From Sphingopyxis lindanitolerans (GTDB taxonomy: Bacteria > Pseudomonadota > Alphaproteobacteria > Sphingomonadales > Sphingomonadaceae), in assembly GCF_002993885.1 (NCBI RefSeq), contig NZ_CM009578.1:933251-997250 (forward strand): 64,000 bases of DNA, in the 5' to 3' direction. The first letter of the stretch is position 1. Each line of letters starts with the position of its first letter. Both the position numbers and the translations under genes were made by a program. The notes below the pieces were generated by a model, which worked only from the letters and a program-made list of their open reading frames with translations, ran no database searches and was not told the origin of the DNA. Below are positions 1 through 8,444 of the stretch, piece by piece.

Positions 1-351
<351 letters not shown>

Positions 352-355
352 TCCG

Positions 356-448
356 TTCGTGCTGCGCTTGTCGAAGCACCGTCCTTCTCCTTGCAGCGCC
401 AAAGAGAAGAACGGCCCTTCGACAAGCTCAGGGCAAACGGAGTTTGAG
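356..448. repeat. Imperfect inverted repeat (sphingomonad REP-like), serS-surE gap
   Basis: The left arm runs CCGTTCGTGCTGCGCTTGTC onward and the right arm contains its near-complement around CCCTTCGACAAGCTCAGGGC. The same family recurs at 46478-46575 between sufD and sufS. It fills almost the whole serS-surE gap. It could fold into a long hairpin in the transcript, but no U-tract follows, so it is not a standard terminator. Confidence 0.75.
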
Positions 449-459
449 AAAGACAGGCT

Positions 460-1224
460 ATGCGCATCCTCCTCACCAACGACGACGGCTATCATGCCCC
501 CGGCATGGCGGTCCTCGAAGCGATCGCGCGCCAGCTTTCGGACGATATCTGGGTCTGCGCGCCCGCCGAGGAGCAATCAGGCGCCGGCCACTCGCTGACC
601 CTCTCGCGCCCGGTCCGCGTCCACCGGCATGGGACACGCCGCTGGTCGTGCAGCGGCACCCCGACCGATTCGGTGATGATGGCGATCGGCAAGCTGATGC
701 CCGAAAAGCCCGATCTGATCCTGTCGGGGGTCAACCGCGGCGCCAATCTGGGCGACGATATCACTTATTCGGGCACGGTTTCGGCGGCGATCGAGGGCGC
801 GCTCGCGGGAATCCGCTCGATCGCGCTGAGCCAGGTCTATGCCCGCGAAGGCATGGGCGACGGCGTGCCGTTCGAGGCTGCCGAAGCGTGGGGGGCCAAG
901 GTGCTGCGCCCGCTGATCGACAGGGAGATGCCGCCGCGCACGCTGATCAACGTCAATTTCCCGGCAATTCCCGCCGCCGAGGTCAAGGGCATCCGCATCA
1001 CGCGGCAGGGGTTCCACGACTATGGCCGCGGCTCGATCGTCGAGGGCACCGACCCGCGCGGCTATCGCTATTACTGGTTCGGCCTCCACGGCATCGTGCA
1101 TTCGCAGGGTCACGACAGCGACCTCGAAGCGATCGACGACCATCATATCTCGGTCACCCCGCTCCAGCTCGACCTGACCCACGACGCCTCGCTCGCGGCG
1201 CTGCGCGGAGCTTATTCATCCTAA
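460..1224 (+). CDS. surE: 5'/3'-nucleotidase SurE
   Basis: Survival protein SurE is a metal-dependent phosphatase that removes phosphate from nucleoside 5'- and 3'-monophosphates. The 254-residue product has the usual family length. It starts with the metal-binding MRILLTNDDG (D8, D9) and keeps the QSGAGHS serine loop and the SGVNRGANLGDD segment that complete the active site. The ATG at 460 is the only start that keeps the metal motif at the N-terminus. It follows serS on the same strand. In many proteobacteria surE sits near pcm and rpoS; neither is seen here, and the serS-surE order is common in alphaproteobacteria. Confidence 0.96.
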   Translation: MRILLTNDDGYHAPGMAVLEAIARQLSDDIWVCAPAEEQSGAGHSLTLSRPVRVHRHGTRRWSCSGTPTDSVMMAIGKLMPEKPDLILSGVNRGANLGDDITYSGTVSAAIEGALAGIRSIALSQVYAREGMGDGVPFEAAEAWGAKVLRPLIDREMPPRTLINVNFPAIPAAEVKGIRITRQGFHDYGRGSIVEGTDPRGYRYYWFGLHGIVHSQGHDSDLEAIDDHHISVTPLQLDLTHDASLAALRGAYSS

Positions 1225-1227
1225 GCC

Positions 1228-1303
1228 GTCATCCCGGCGAAGGCCGGGATCTCGACCTCTCGTCCTGACGCACCGGCGAGATCCCGGTCTTCGCCGGGAT
1301 GAC
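1228..1303. repeat. Inverted repeat, 27-nt arms
   Basis: Left arm 1228-1254 (GTCATCCCGGCGAAGGCCGG then GATCTCG) and right arm 1277-1303 are complementary at 26 of 27 positions, with a 22-nt spacer. Related GC-rich 'gcgaaggc' hairpins occur at 4364-4405 and 16352-16433. It sits between surE and the K+ channel gene and has no U-tract. Confidence 0.85.
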
Positions 1304-1350
1304 GAATGGCGGGCTAGCCATCCCCTCTCGCCTTTGGCAAAAGGACGGCG

Positions 1351-2424
1351 ATGAGCCGGCGGCCCAATCCGAAGCTGAAACTGCAACAGGGTTTGCACAC
1401 GCTGCGCCGCGCCGCGAAATGGCCGATCTGGGCCGACATCTCGGCGCGACTCGGCCTGGCCTTCCTGCTCATCGCGATCGTCATTCTCGTCCACTGGATC
1501 GACCGCGCCGGGCTGTACGACAGCCACGATGGGAAAATCAGCTTTCTCGACGTCGTCTATTTCACGATGATCTCGGTCACGACGACGGGCTTTGGCGACA
1601 TTGCCCCGGTCTCCGACCGCTCGCGCCTGATCGAGGCGGTGATCGTCACGCCGATCCGCATCGCGGTGCTGTTGATCTTCGTCGGCACCGCCTACAGTTT
1701 CGTCATCAAGCGCACATGGGATAAATGGCGTATGGCCCGCATCCAGGCAAAGCTCACCAATCATATCGTCGTGCTCGGCTATGGCGTCAGCGGCGCCGAG
1801 GCGGTGCGCGAACTGATCGCGCGCGGCACCGACCCCGCGTGCGTCGTCGTGATCGACGCGGCGCGCGGCCGCGTGAATGCCGCCGAGGCGGTGGGCTGCA
1901 ACGTGCTGGAGGGCGATGCGTCGAGCGACGAGACCTTGCTCGACGTGCGGATCGCCGCGGCGCAGTCGGTGCTGGTGTCGGCGGGGCGCGACGACACCTC
2001 GATCCTGATCGTCCTGACCGTGCGCCACCTCGCGCCCGATGTCCCGATCAGCGTCGTCATCCGTACCCAGGATAACGAGCTGCTCGCGCGGCAGGCAGGC
2101 GCGAACAACGTCATCAACCCGGTCAGCTTTACCGGCCTGCTGCTGGCGGGTTCGGCGCAGGGCGAGCATGTCGCCGATTATCTGGCCGACCTCGCGGCGG
2201 TCGGCGGCCGGGTACAGCTTCGCGAACGGCCGATCAGCGCCGAAGAAATCGGCCGCGGCCTCGACCAGCTCGCGAGCGGCGGCCGCGGCCTGCGCGTCTA
2301 TCGCGACGGCAAGCCCTATGGCTTCTGGGAGCCCGAGGCGCAGCGGCTCGAATCGGGCGACATGATCGTCGAAGTCATCAGTTGCGAGACATATGAGGCG
2401 GAGCCTAGCCCCGCGAGCCCTTAA
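1351..2424 (+). CDS. Potassium channel with cytoplasmic TrkA-N (RCK) domain
   Basis: This is a two-transmembrane K+ channel subunit, which would act as a tetramer in the inner membrane. TM1 is at about residues 34-50. A pore helix follows, leading into the selectivity filter TTTGFGD (residues 77-83), and TM2 is at about 93-117. From about residue 137 a Rossmann RCK/TrkA-N domain begins, with the nucleotide-binding GYGVSG motif at 143-148. The filter is the GFG variant found in many bacterial channels. The ATG at 1351 follows an AAGGACG ribosome site. The gene stands alone, facing a DUF423 gene across a perfect palindrome. Its gating ligand cannot be told from sequence. Confidence 0.92.
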   Translation: MSRRPNPKLKLQQGLHTLRRAAKWPIWADISARLGLAFLLIAIVILVHWIDRAGLYDSHDGKISFLDVVYFTMISVTTTGFGDIAPVSDRSRLIEAVIVTPIRIAVLLIFVGTAYSFVIKRTWDKWRMARIQAKLTNHIVVLGYGVSGAEAVRELIARGTDPACVVVIDAARGRVNAAEAVGCNVLEGDASSDETLLDVRIAAAQSVLVSAGRDDTSILIVLTVRHLAPDVPISVVIRTQDNELLARQAGANNVINPVSFTGLLLAGSAQGEHVADYLADLAAVGGRVQLRERPISAEEIGRGLDQLASGGRGLRVYRDGKPYGFWEPEAQRLESGDMIVEVISCETYEAEPSPASP

Positions 2425-2436
2425 TCTGACCCATCG

Positions 2437-2522
2437 TTCCGTTCGTGTCGAGCGAAGTCGAGACACCCATCGGCCTTGTGCTACACCGTTGGGTGTCTCG
2501 ACTTCGCTCGACACGAACGGAA
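2437..2522. repeat. Perfect inverted repeat, 33-nt arms
   Basis: Arms 2437-2469 and 2490-2522 are exactly complementary over 33 nt around a 20-nt spacer. The arm core is GTGTCGAGCGAAGTCGAGAC. A second, imperfect copy lies at 7022-7106. The element sits between two convergent genes and could act as a bidirectional hairpin, although it lacks U-tracts. Confidence 0.9.
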
Positions 2523-2553
2523 TTGGGGTGCTGCCGATTTAACGCGCGGTGCT

Positions 2554-2886
2554 CTAGCCCCGCCAGTAAATCCACCCGGCCCACAACCAGCCGATAATCA
2601 GCAGGCTGCCGCCGATCGGCGTCAACGCGCCGAGCCATTTCGGCGCGCCGAGCGCCATCGCATAGAGGGTGACCGCGAACAGCGCCGACCCCGCGAGCAA
2701 CAGGATCGCCGGCCCGCGCGCGCTCCCCATGATCGCAAGCGCCGCGACCGCGTGGATGAGTTGGTAGAGGCCGCCCGTCCGCAGCCAGTCGGCCTGCTGC
2801 GGCCCCGCCGCGCCATGCGCGCCGAACGCCCCCGCCGCGACCGCAATCGCCGCCGAAATCGCCGCCAGCACCCCGATCATCATCAT
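2554..2886 (-). CDS. DUF423 family membrane protein
   Basis: A small inner-membrane protein of about 110 residues in the DUF423 (YgdD-type) family, whose function is unknown. It has four hydrophobic segments, and the family-typical GAFGAHG motif follows the first helix. The last segment is rich in Trp and Tyr ([10 protein letters not shown]). Three consecutive ATG codons (2886, 2883, 2880) follow a strong GGAAGGA ribosome site, so the start is here and not at the longer upstream ATG; which of the three is used is undecided. It is divergent from rimO, so the region 2887-2976 must hold both promoters. Confidence 0.85.
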   Translation of the reverse strand: MMMIGVLAAISAAIAVAAGAFGAHGAAGPQQADWLRTGGLYQLIHAVAALAIMGSARGPAILLLAGSALFAVTLYAMALGAPKWLGALTPIGGSLLIIGWLWAGWIYWRG

Positions 2887-2976
2887 ATCTTCCTTCCTTG
2901 CCCGATCGCCGCGCTGCATGGGCCAGCGCGCCGCGCGTGACAAGGCCTGCAAAATCGACTATGGGCGCCGCCAATC

Positions 2977-4347
2977 ATGACAGTTAAAACCCTCCCCGCC
3001 CAGCCGAAAGTCGGCATGGTGTCGCTCGGCTGCCCAAAGGCGCTCGTCGACAGCGAACGGATTCTCACCAAGCTGCGCGCCGACGGCTATGGGCTGTCGC
3101 CCGACTATGCCGGCGCCGACGTCGTCCTCGTCAACACCTGCGGCTTCCTCGATTCGGCGAAGGAAGAGAGCCTCGAGGCGATCGGCGAAGCGATCGCCGA
3201 GAACGGCCGCGTCATCGTCACCGGCTGCATGGGCAATGAGGCCGAGGTCATCCGCGCGCGCTTCCCCGGCGTCCTCGCGGTCACCGGCGCGCATCAATAT
3301 GAGCAGGTCGTCGATGCGGTCCACGACGCCGCGCCGCCGACCCAAGGGCCGTTCGTCGATCTCGTGCCAGAAGGCGGACTGAAGCTCACCCCGCGCCACT
3401 ACAGCTATCTGAAGATTTCCGAAGGCTGCAACCATAGCTGTTCCTTCTGCATCATCCCCGACCTGCGCGGCAAACTGGTCAGCCGCCGCATCGACGCGGT
3501 GCTGCGCGAGGCCGAAAAGCTCGTCGCGGCGGGGACCAAGGAACTGCTCGTTATCAGCCAGGATACCTCGGCTTATGGCGTCGATATCCGCCACGACCCG
3601 CGGACATGGAAAGACCGCGAGGTGCGTGCGCACATGACCGACCTCGCGCGCGAACTCGGCCAGCTCAAGACCAGCGAAGGCCGCGCGCCGTGGGTGCGCC
3701 TCCACTATGTCTACCCCTATCCACACGTCGATGCGGTGATCCCGCTGATGGCCGAGGGGCTGCTGACGCCTTATCTGGACATCCCCTTCCAGCACGCGAG
3801 CCCCAGCGTCCTCAAGCGCATGAAGCGCCCCGCGAACGAAGCCAAGGTGCTCGAACGGCTGAAGAGCTGGCGCGCCATCGCCCCCGACATCGCGATCCGA
3901 TCGAGCTTCGTCGTCGGCTTCCCCGGCGAGACCGAAGCGGATTTCCAATATCTCCTCGACTGGCTCGACGAAGCGCAGCTCGACCGCGTCGGCGCCTTCC
4001 GCTTTGAACCCGTCGCGGGCGCGCAGGCGAACGCCCTGCCCGATCCGGTCCCCGAAGCGGTCAAGGAAGAGCGCTATCAGCGGATCATGGACAAGACCGC
4101 CGCGATCAGCGCCGCCAAGCTGCAAGCCAAGATCGGCCGCACCCTCCCCGTCATCATCGACGAGGTCGGCGAGGCGGATGAGGATGGCAGCATCGGCGCC
4201 ACCGGCCGCAGCCAGGCCGACGCCCCCGAAATCGACGGCCATGTCTACCTCCGCGACGTCGCCGCGACGCTGAAGGCCGGCGATATCGTCGATGTCACCG
4301 TCGAGGACGCCGACGAACATGATCTGTTCGGGGTGATCGAACCCTGA
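2977..4347 (+). CDS. rimO: Ribosomal protein S12 methylthiotransferase RimO
   Basis: RimO is a radical-SAM enzyme that methylthiolates the conserved aspartate of ribosomal protein S12. The 456-residue product has all three family modules. The N-terminal methylthiotransferase domain has cluster cysteines C19, C55 and C84. The radical-SAM core has the CNHSCSFC motif (C151, C155, C158). A C-terminal TRAM domain starts near residue 385. The [13 protein letters not shown] start and the [15 protein letters not shown] segment separate it from the tRNA enzyme MiaB. The gene is monocistronic by spacing. Confidence 0.96.
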   Translation: MTVKTLPAQPKVGMVSLGCPKALVDSERILTKLRADGYGLSPDYAGADVVLVNTCGFLDSAKEESLEAIGEAIAENGRVIVTGCMGNEAEVIRARFPGVLAVTGAHQYEQVVDAVHDAAPPTQGPFVDLVPEGGLKLTPRHYSYLKISEGCNHSCSFCIIPDLRGKLVSRRIDAVLREAEKLVAAGTKELLVISQDTSAYGVDIRHDPRTWKDREVRAHMTDLARELGQLKTSEGRAPWVRLHYVYPYPHVDAVIPLMAEGLLTPYLDIPFQHASPSVLKRMKRPANEAKVLERLKSWRAIAPDIAIRSSFVVGFPGETEADFQYLLDWLDEAQLDRVGAFRFEPVAGAQANALPDPVPEAVKEERYQRIMDKTAAISAAKLQAKIGRTLPVIIDEVGEADEDGSIGATGRSQADAPEIDGHVYLRDVAATLKAGDIVDVTVEDADEHDLFGVIEP

Positions 4348-4363
4348 TGTCGATTCCAACAAA

Positions 4364-4405
4364 AAAGCTGGCGTGCTCCCGCGAAGGCGGGGACACGACA
4401 GCTTT
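4364..4405. repeat. Hairpin downstream of rimO, terminator-like or REP-like
   Basis: A run of A and AAAGCTG at 4364-4370 pairs with CAGCTTT at the far end. Inside, CGTGCTCCCGC pairs with GCGGGGACACG around a GAAG loop. The U-tract is weak (TTTC), so it may be a REP-type element doubling as a transcript end for rimO. The inner 'cccgcgaaggcggg' core recurs at 16352-16433. Confidence 0.6.
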
Positions 4406-4499
4406 CTAAATCGACGCGGTTCTGCACCGCGCTATTTCCGCTTCCACGCCAGCCACAAAGTTTATAGGCTCCGACCGCCGGGCTGTCAGGGGCAGAATC

Positions 4500-5981
4500 A
4501 TGCACGCAATCAAGCCATTGGCGGCCGCGCTTTTGCTGATAGCACTGCTGTCCGGCTGCGATCCCGCGAAAGGCGGCGCCAAGGCTCCGCCCCACGCCAC
4601 CGACATGGCGCCGACGCCAAGCCAGACATCGCTGATCGCGGTGCCGATCGACGCCGATATCGCGCCGCTTCGCCAGCAGCTCGAACGCGCGGTGCCCCGA
4701 ACGCTGTGGACGATCGACCGGCGCGAAAAGGCGTGCGTGCCGCCCCAGCGGGTCAAGGTCTTTGGCCGCAAGGTCAAGGTCACCCCCGCGATCCCCTGCA
4801 CCATCGTCGGCCGGGTCACGCGCGGCGCGCTGCGGCTGCGCGGCGAGGGCAAGGAGATCGTCGTCGATGTGCCGCTCAACGCCACGATCGCGGCGCGCGA
4901 CGTCGGCGGGGTACTGAAGGGCGAGACCGCGACCGGATCGGCGCTCGCTCATGCGCGCATCCGCATCGACCTGGCGTCCGACTGGCGGATGCAGGGTAAG
5001 GCGCGGATCAGCTATGGCTGGACGAAGCCGCCGGGGATCGATTTTCTCGGCAAGCGAATCACCTTCACCGACCAGGCCGATGCAAAGCTCGCCCCCGTGA
5101 TCCGCGACGTCGAGCGCGAAGTGAATCGCGAAATCGCCCGGATCAACATCCACGCCCAGGCCGCCGACATCTGGCGGCAGAGCTTCACCGCGATCGAACT
5201 CAACCGCGAAAATCCGCCGGTCTGGATGCGGGTGACGCCGCAGCGCACCCTCTATGGCGGCTTTCGGCTCGACAGGCTGCGACTGAACCTCAATCTCGGC
5301 ATCGAAGGCGTGACCGAAACCTTCGTGTCGGGCCGCCCCGACGACCCCGAGCCGACCCCCCTGCCCAGACTGGTGCGCGAGACGCCGCAGCCGCACCTCG
5401 ACATCCGCGTCCCGGTGATCGCCGACTATGCCGTGCTCCAGCCGGTGATCGACCGCGCACTCGCCAAGCGCGCGACGCGACCGTTCATGTTGCCCAAGCT
5501 GGGACCGATGATGGTCAAATTCGGCCCGTCGACCGTCTATGGCGCGCCCGGCGGGCGGATCGCGGTCGGCACCGAAGTCGAGGCACGGCTCGAAGCGCGC
5601 ACCGGCGAACCGACCCGCGGGACCATCTGGATGACGGCGCTGCCGGTCAACGAGCCGGGCTCGGCGACGGTCCGCTTCACCGCGCTCGACATCAATGGCG
5701 ACACCAACGGGGTCGGCGGCGACATGCTGATCCTGATCGGACGGAGCGAAGGCTTCGCACCGCTGATCGCCGAGGCGCTGACGCAGAATTTCGCCCGCGA
5801 CCTCGACGAACTGGAAGGCAAGATCAAGCGCGCGGTCGACCAGCGGCGCGAAGGGGCGTTCGTCATCCGCACCCGCATCGACGGGTTCGAGATCGGCGAG
5901 ATCAAGGCCTATGGCAATGGGCTTTACCTGCCCGTCCGCATGACCGGCGGCGCCAGCGTCGCTTACCGCCCGGCGCGTTGA
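4500..5981 (+). CDS. DUF4403 family lipoprotein
   Basis: A 493-residue protein with a type II signal peptide. The hydrophobic stretch LAAALLLIALLSGC ends in a lipobox with the acylated cysteine at about residue 19, so it should be anchored in the membrane and face the periplasm. The remainder matches the pattern of DUF4403, a family of long beta-rich proteins with no known activity; the C-terminal ISVAYRPAR-like ending is typical. It ends one base before the convergent pit gene on the other strand. No promoter element stands out upstream. The function is unknown and should not be guessed. Confidence 0.8.
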   Translation: MHAIKPLAAALLLIALLSGCDPAKGGAKAPPHATDMAPTPSQTSLIAVPIDADIAPLRQQLERAVPRTLWTIDRREKACVPPQRVKVFGRKVKVTPAIPCTIVGRVTRGALRLRGEGKEIVVDVPLNATIAARDVGGVLKGETATGSALAHARIRIDLASDWRMQGKARISYGWTKPPGIDFLGKRITFTDQADAKLAPVIRDVEREVNREIARINIHAQAADIWRQSFTAIELNRENPPVWMRVTPQRTLYGGFRLDRLRLNLNLGIEGVTETFVSGRPDDPEPTPLPRLVRETPQPHLDIRVPVIADYAVLQPVIDRALAKRATRPFMLPKLGPMMVKFGPSTVYGAPGGRIAVGTEVEARLEARTGEPTRGTIWMTALPVNEPGSATVRFTALDINGDTNGVGGDMLILIGRSEGFAPLIAEALTQNFARDLDELEGKIKRAVDQRREGAFVIRTRIDGFEIGEIKAYGNGLYLPVRMTGGASVAYRPAR

Positions 5982-6995
5982 TCAGAACAGGCGCGTGAGC
6001 GAATAAAAGGCGGCGGCGACCACCGCGCTTGCCGGGATGGTGATGAACCAGGCGACGACGACGTTGCTCGCGACGCCCCAGCGCACCGCGCTGGCACGGC
6101 GGGCGACGCCGGCGCCGATGATCGCGCCGGTGATCGTGTGCGTCGTCGACACCGGAATGCCGAGCAGGCTGGCGGTGAAGACGATGATCGACCCGCCGGT
6201 CGAGGCCGCGAACCCCTGATGATGCGACAGCTTGGTGATACGGCCGCCCATCGTTTCGATGATCTTCCACCCGCCCGACAGCGTGCCCATGCCGATCGCG
6301 ACGTAACAGGAAATCGCAACCCAGTGCGGGACGTGAAACTCGCCGGACAGATAGCCGGTCGAATAGAGGAGGACGGTGATCACCCCCATCGTCTTTTGCG
6401 CGTCGTTGAGCCCGTGGCTCAGCGAATAGGCGGCCGACGAAAAGAGGTGGAGATAACGAAAGCTGCTTTCGGCGAATTTCGCGGTCGCGCGGCGCAGCGC
6501 CCAACTGCTGAGCAGCATCACCAGCATCGCGAGCAACATCCCGAGCATCGGCGACAGGAAGATCGCGATGACGGTCTTGTTCAGCCCCGTCCACTGAATG
6601 CCCTCGAACCCGGCATGCGCGACCCCGGCGCCGACGATGCCGCCGACCAGAGCGTGACTCGATGAGGAGGGAATGCCCTTGAGCCAGGTCACGACATTCC
6701 AGAACATCGCCCCGACCAGCGCGCCGAACACGACCGCGGGCGTCACCAGATCCTTGTCGATCAACCCGGCGCCGATCGTCTCCGCGACCTTGTGCAGCGC
6801 GGGAAAGGCGAGGCTGAGAAAATAGGCGGCGAAGTTGAAGAAAGCGGCGAACAGCACCGCCTGCACCGGCCGCAACAGCCGCGTCGCGACGACGGTCGCA
6901 ATGCTGTTCGCGGCGTCGTGCAGGCCGTTCAGGAAATCGAACGCCAGCGCGAGCAGGATCAGGCCGACGAGCAGGGGGAAAGCGAGTTCGTGCAT
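5982..6995 (-). CDS. pit: Inorganic phosphate transporter, Pit family
   Basis: A 337-residue low-affinity inorganic phosphate transporter of the Pit family, driven by the proton gradient and located in the inner membrane. It has about ten hydrophobic segments and the duplicated Pit signatures: FDFLNGLHDAANSIATVV near the N-terminus and SHGLNDAQKTMGVI in the second half. The length is at the short end for the family. It lies downstream of the NUDIX-DUF47 gene on the same strand, 130 bp apart, with a palindrome between them. DUF47 (PhoU-like) partners of Pit transporters are common, which supports one phosphate operon. Confidence 0.93.
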   Translation of the reverse strand: MHELAFPLLVGLILLALAFDFLNGLHDAANSIATVVATRLLRPVQAVLFAAFFNFAAYFLSLAFPALHKVAETIGAGLIDKDLVTPAVVFGALVGAMFWNVVTWLKGIPSSSSHALVGGIVGAGVAHAGFEGIQWTGLNKTVIAIFLSPMLGMLLAMLVMLLSSWALRRATAKFAESSFRYLHLFSSAAYSLSHGLNDAQKTMGVITVLLYSTGYLSGEFHVPHWVAISCYVAIGMGTLSGGWKIIETMGGRITKLSHHQGFAASTGGSIIVFTASLLGIPVSTTHTITGAIIGAGVARRASAVRWGVASNVVVAWFITIPASAVVAAAFYSLTRLF

Positions 6996-7021
6996 CCGAT
7001 CAGTCTTCCGACGATCCGCGC

Positions 7022-7106
7022 TCCGTTCGTGTCGAGCGAAGTCGAGACACCCATCGGCCGAACGCCGTAACGATGGGCCGCTCGACTTCGCTCGATGCGA
7101 ACGGAA
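7022..7106. repeat. Inverted repeat, second copy of the 2437-2522 family
   Basis: The left arm 7022-7053 is nearly identical to that of the element at 2437-2469. The right arm has diverged (CTCGATGCGAACGG instead of CTCGACACGAACGG, plus changes at the inner end). It lies inside the putative NUDIX-DUF47/pit operon, where the hairpin could lower downstream expression or protect the upstream mRNA. Confidence 0.85.
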
Positions 7107-7126
7107 TTTGGGGGGGCATCACCCCA

Positions 7127-8251
7127 TCAGGCATGGTCGATGACCAGACCGTCGATTTCGTTCGCGACATCCTCGAAGCTGTCGGTGACGCGCTCGAGGT
7201 GGCGAAAGAGTTCGCGTGCGATCAGGAAGCGCATCGTGTCGGTCGAGCCATATTCCTTGAACAGGCGCTTGAGGCCCGCCGCGTGAATCTCGTCGGCATG
7301 GCCTTCCATGCGCACCAGCCGCTCGGTCAGTTCGTGCAGGCGCGGGCCGTTGGCCGAAATCTTGCGGAGCAGCGGCAGCGCCTCGACCGTCAGCCGCGCG
7401 GCGTCAACGATCAGGCCGGCGATGTCGCGCATCTCGGGCTCGAACTCGGTGACGTCATAGAGGTCGACCGCGCCCGCGGTCTTCTGCATCTCGTCGATCG
7501 CGTCGTCCATCGCGGCGATCAGGTCGGTGATCGCGCTGCGGTCGAACGGGGTCAGGAACGTGCGGCGCACCGTCTGAAGCACGTCGCGGGTGATCGCGTC
7601 GGCGTCATGCTCGCGCTCGACGATCTCCTGGATATGGTCGGCGATCCCGTCGCCGCCCTGCATCAGCCGCGCGAGCGCTTCGGCCCCCGCCGACAGCGTC
7701 GCGGCATGCGCCTCGAACATCTCGAAGAAATTGCCCTGCTTCGGGAGCAGGCGCTGGAACCAGGCAAACATGCGATTGACCCCCGTCTTCTGGGCAACAT
7801 TATAGACGACGCCCGAACGGCGCGCCACGGCGCGAAAGCCCCCGTCCCCGAACGATCGGATCATCGCCTGAAGATCGGCCTCGTCGACCGAAGCCGCCGC
7901 CTGATCGAGCGTGAACCAGCGCCGCTCGCGCTCGTCCATTTCCTTCCACTCGTCGAGTTCGCGCGTCACCGCGAGCGGAAAAACCTCGACATCATACATG
8001 ATCGCGGCGCCGTTCGCGCGACGCTTGCGATATTCATAGCTGCCGATCGAGGTCGGGCAGACCGCGCCGATCACCCCCGCCTCTTCCTCGGCCTCCACCG
8101 CGGCCGACGCATGGCGATCGAGCCCGGTGAGCGGATTGCCCTTCGGAATCACCCAGCGCCCCGTGCCACGCGAGGTGACGAGCAGGATTTCGGTCGGGCC
8201 ATCCTTGTCGGGGCCGCCGAATCGATAGGGAAGAACCGCGATCTGACGCAT
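7127..8251 (-). CDS. NUDIX hydrolase-DUF47 (PhoU-like) fusion protein
   Basis: One uninterrupted 374-codon frame joins two domains that are usually separate. Residues 1-135 are a NUDIX domain with the PKGNP start and the degenerate NUDIX box ending VEAEEEAGV (38-60), in the style of the diphosphoinositol-polyphosphate/diadenosine-polyphosphate subfamily. From residue 161 (MFAWFQRLLPKQGNFFEMFE) a complete helical DUF47 domain follows; DUF47 proteins resemble PhoU and accompany Pit transporters. The linker is about 25 residues. The internal Met161 codon (7771-7769) lacks a strong ribosome site, so separate translation of DUF47 is not favoured, but it cannot be excluded. The context next to pit suggests a role in phosphate uptake or polyphosphate-type signals. 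Confidence 0.85.
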   Translation of the reverse strand: MRQIAVLPYRFGGPDKDGPTEILLVTSRGTGRWVIPKGNPLTGLDRHASAAVEAEEEAGVIGAVCPTSIGSYEYRKRRANGAAIMYDVEVFPLAVTRELDEWKEMDERERRWFTLDQAAASVDEADLQAMIRSFGDGGFRAVARRSGVVYNVAQKTGVNRMFAWFQRLLPKQGNFFEMFEAHAATLSAGAEALARLMQGGDGIADHIQEIVEREHDADAITRDVLQTVRRTFLTPFDRSAITDLIAAMDDAIDEMQKTAGAVDLYDVTEFEPEMRDIAGLIVDAARLTVEALPLLRKISANGPRLHELTERLVRMEGHADEIHAAGLKRLFKEYGSTDTMRFLIARELFRHLERVTDSFEDVANEIDGLVIDHA

Positions 8252-8386
8252 GATTCCGGCTTGTATATCCTGTTACCCGCGCGCCTCGCGGCCGATGATT
8301 GCAAACGCACGAAGCCCCTATGACAATATCGTGACAGCGGCAATGGCGCTTTGCCGCAGCGGCAGTTTCCGTTAACGTCAATTCGA

Positions 8387-8414
8387 TTGCAAAATGCAAC
8401 GCGGTGCGTAAGCT
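8387..8414 (+). promoter_or_regulatory. Possible promoter of the monooxygenase gene
   Basis: TTGCAA (8387-8392) and TAAGCT (8409-8414) are spaced by 16 nt, 31 bp ahead of the ATG at 8445. The -35 box overlaps a small palindrome, TTGCA-AAA-TGCAA (8387-8399), that could be an operator. The match is only moderate. Confidence 0.35.
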
Positions 8415-8444
8415 ACTCCCTAAAGATGGACGGGAGACGAAATC

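Noticed and set aside
2959..4362. Long open frame opposite rimO (467 codons)
   Set aside because: It mirrors rimO codon for codon in high-GC sequence, and its product (runs of Asp, Arg, Gly, His) has no motif. rimO has complete catalytic motifs.
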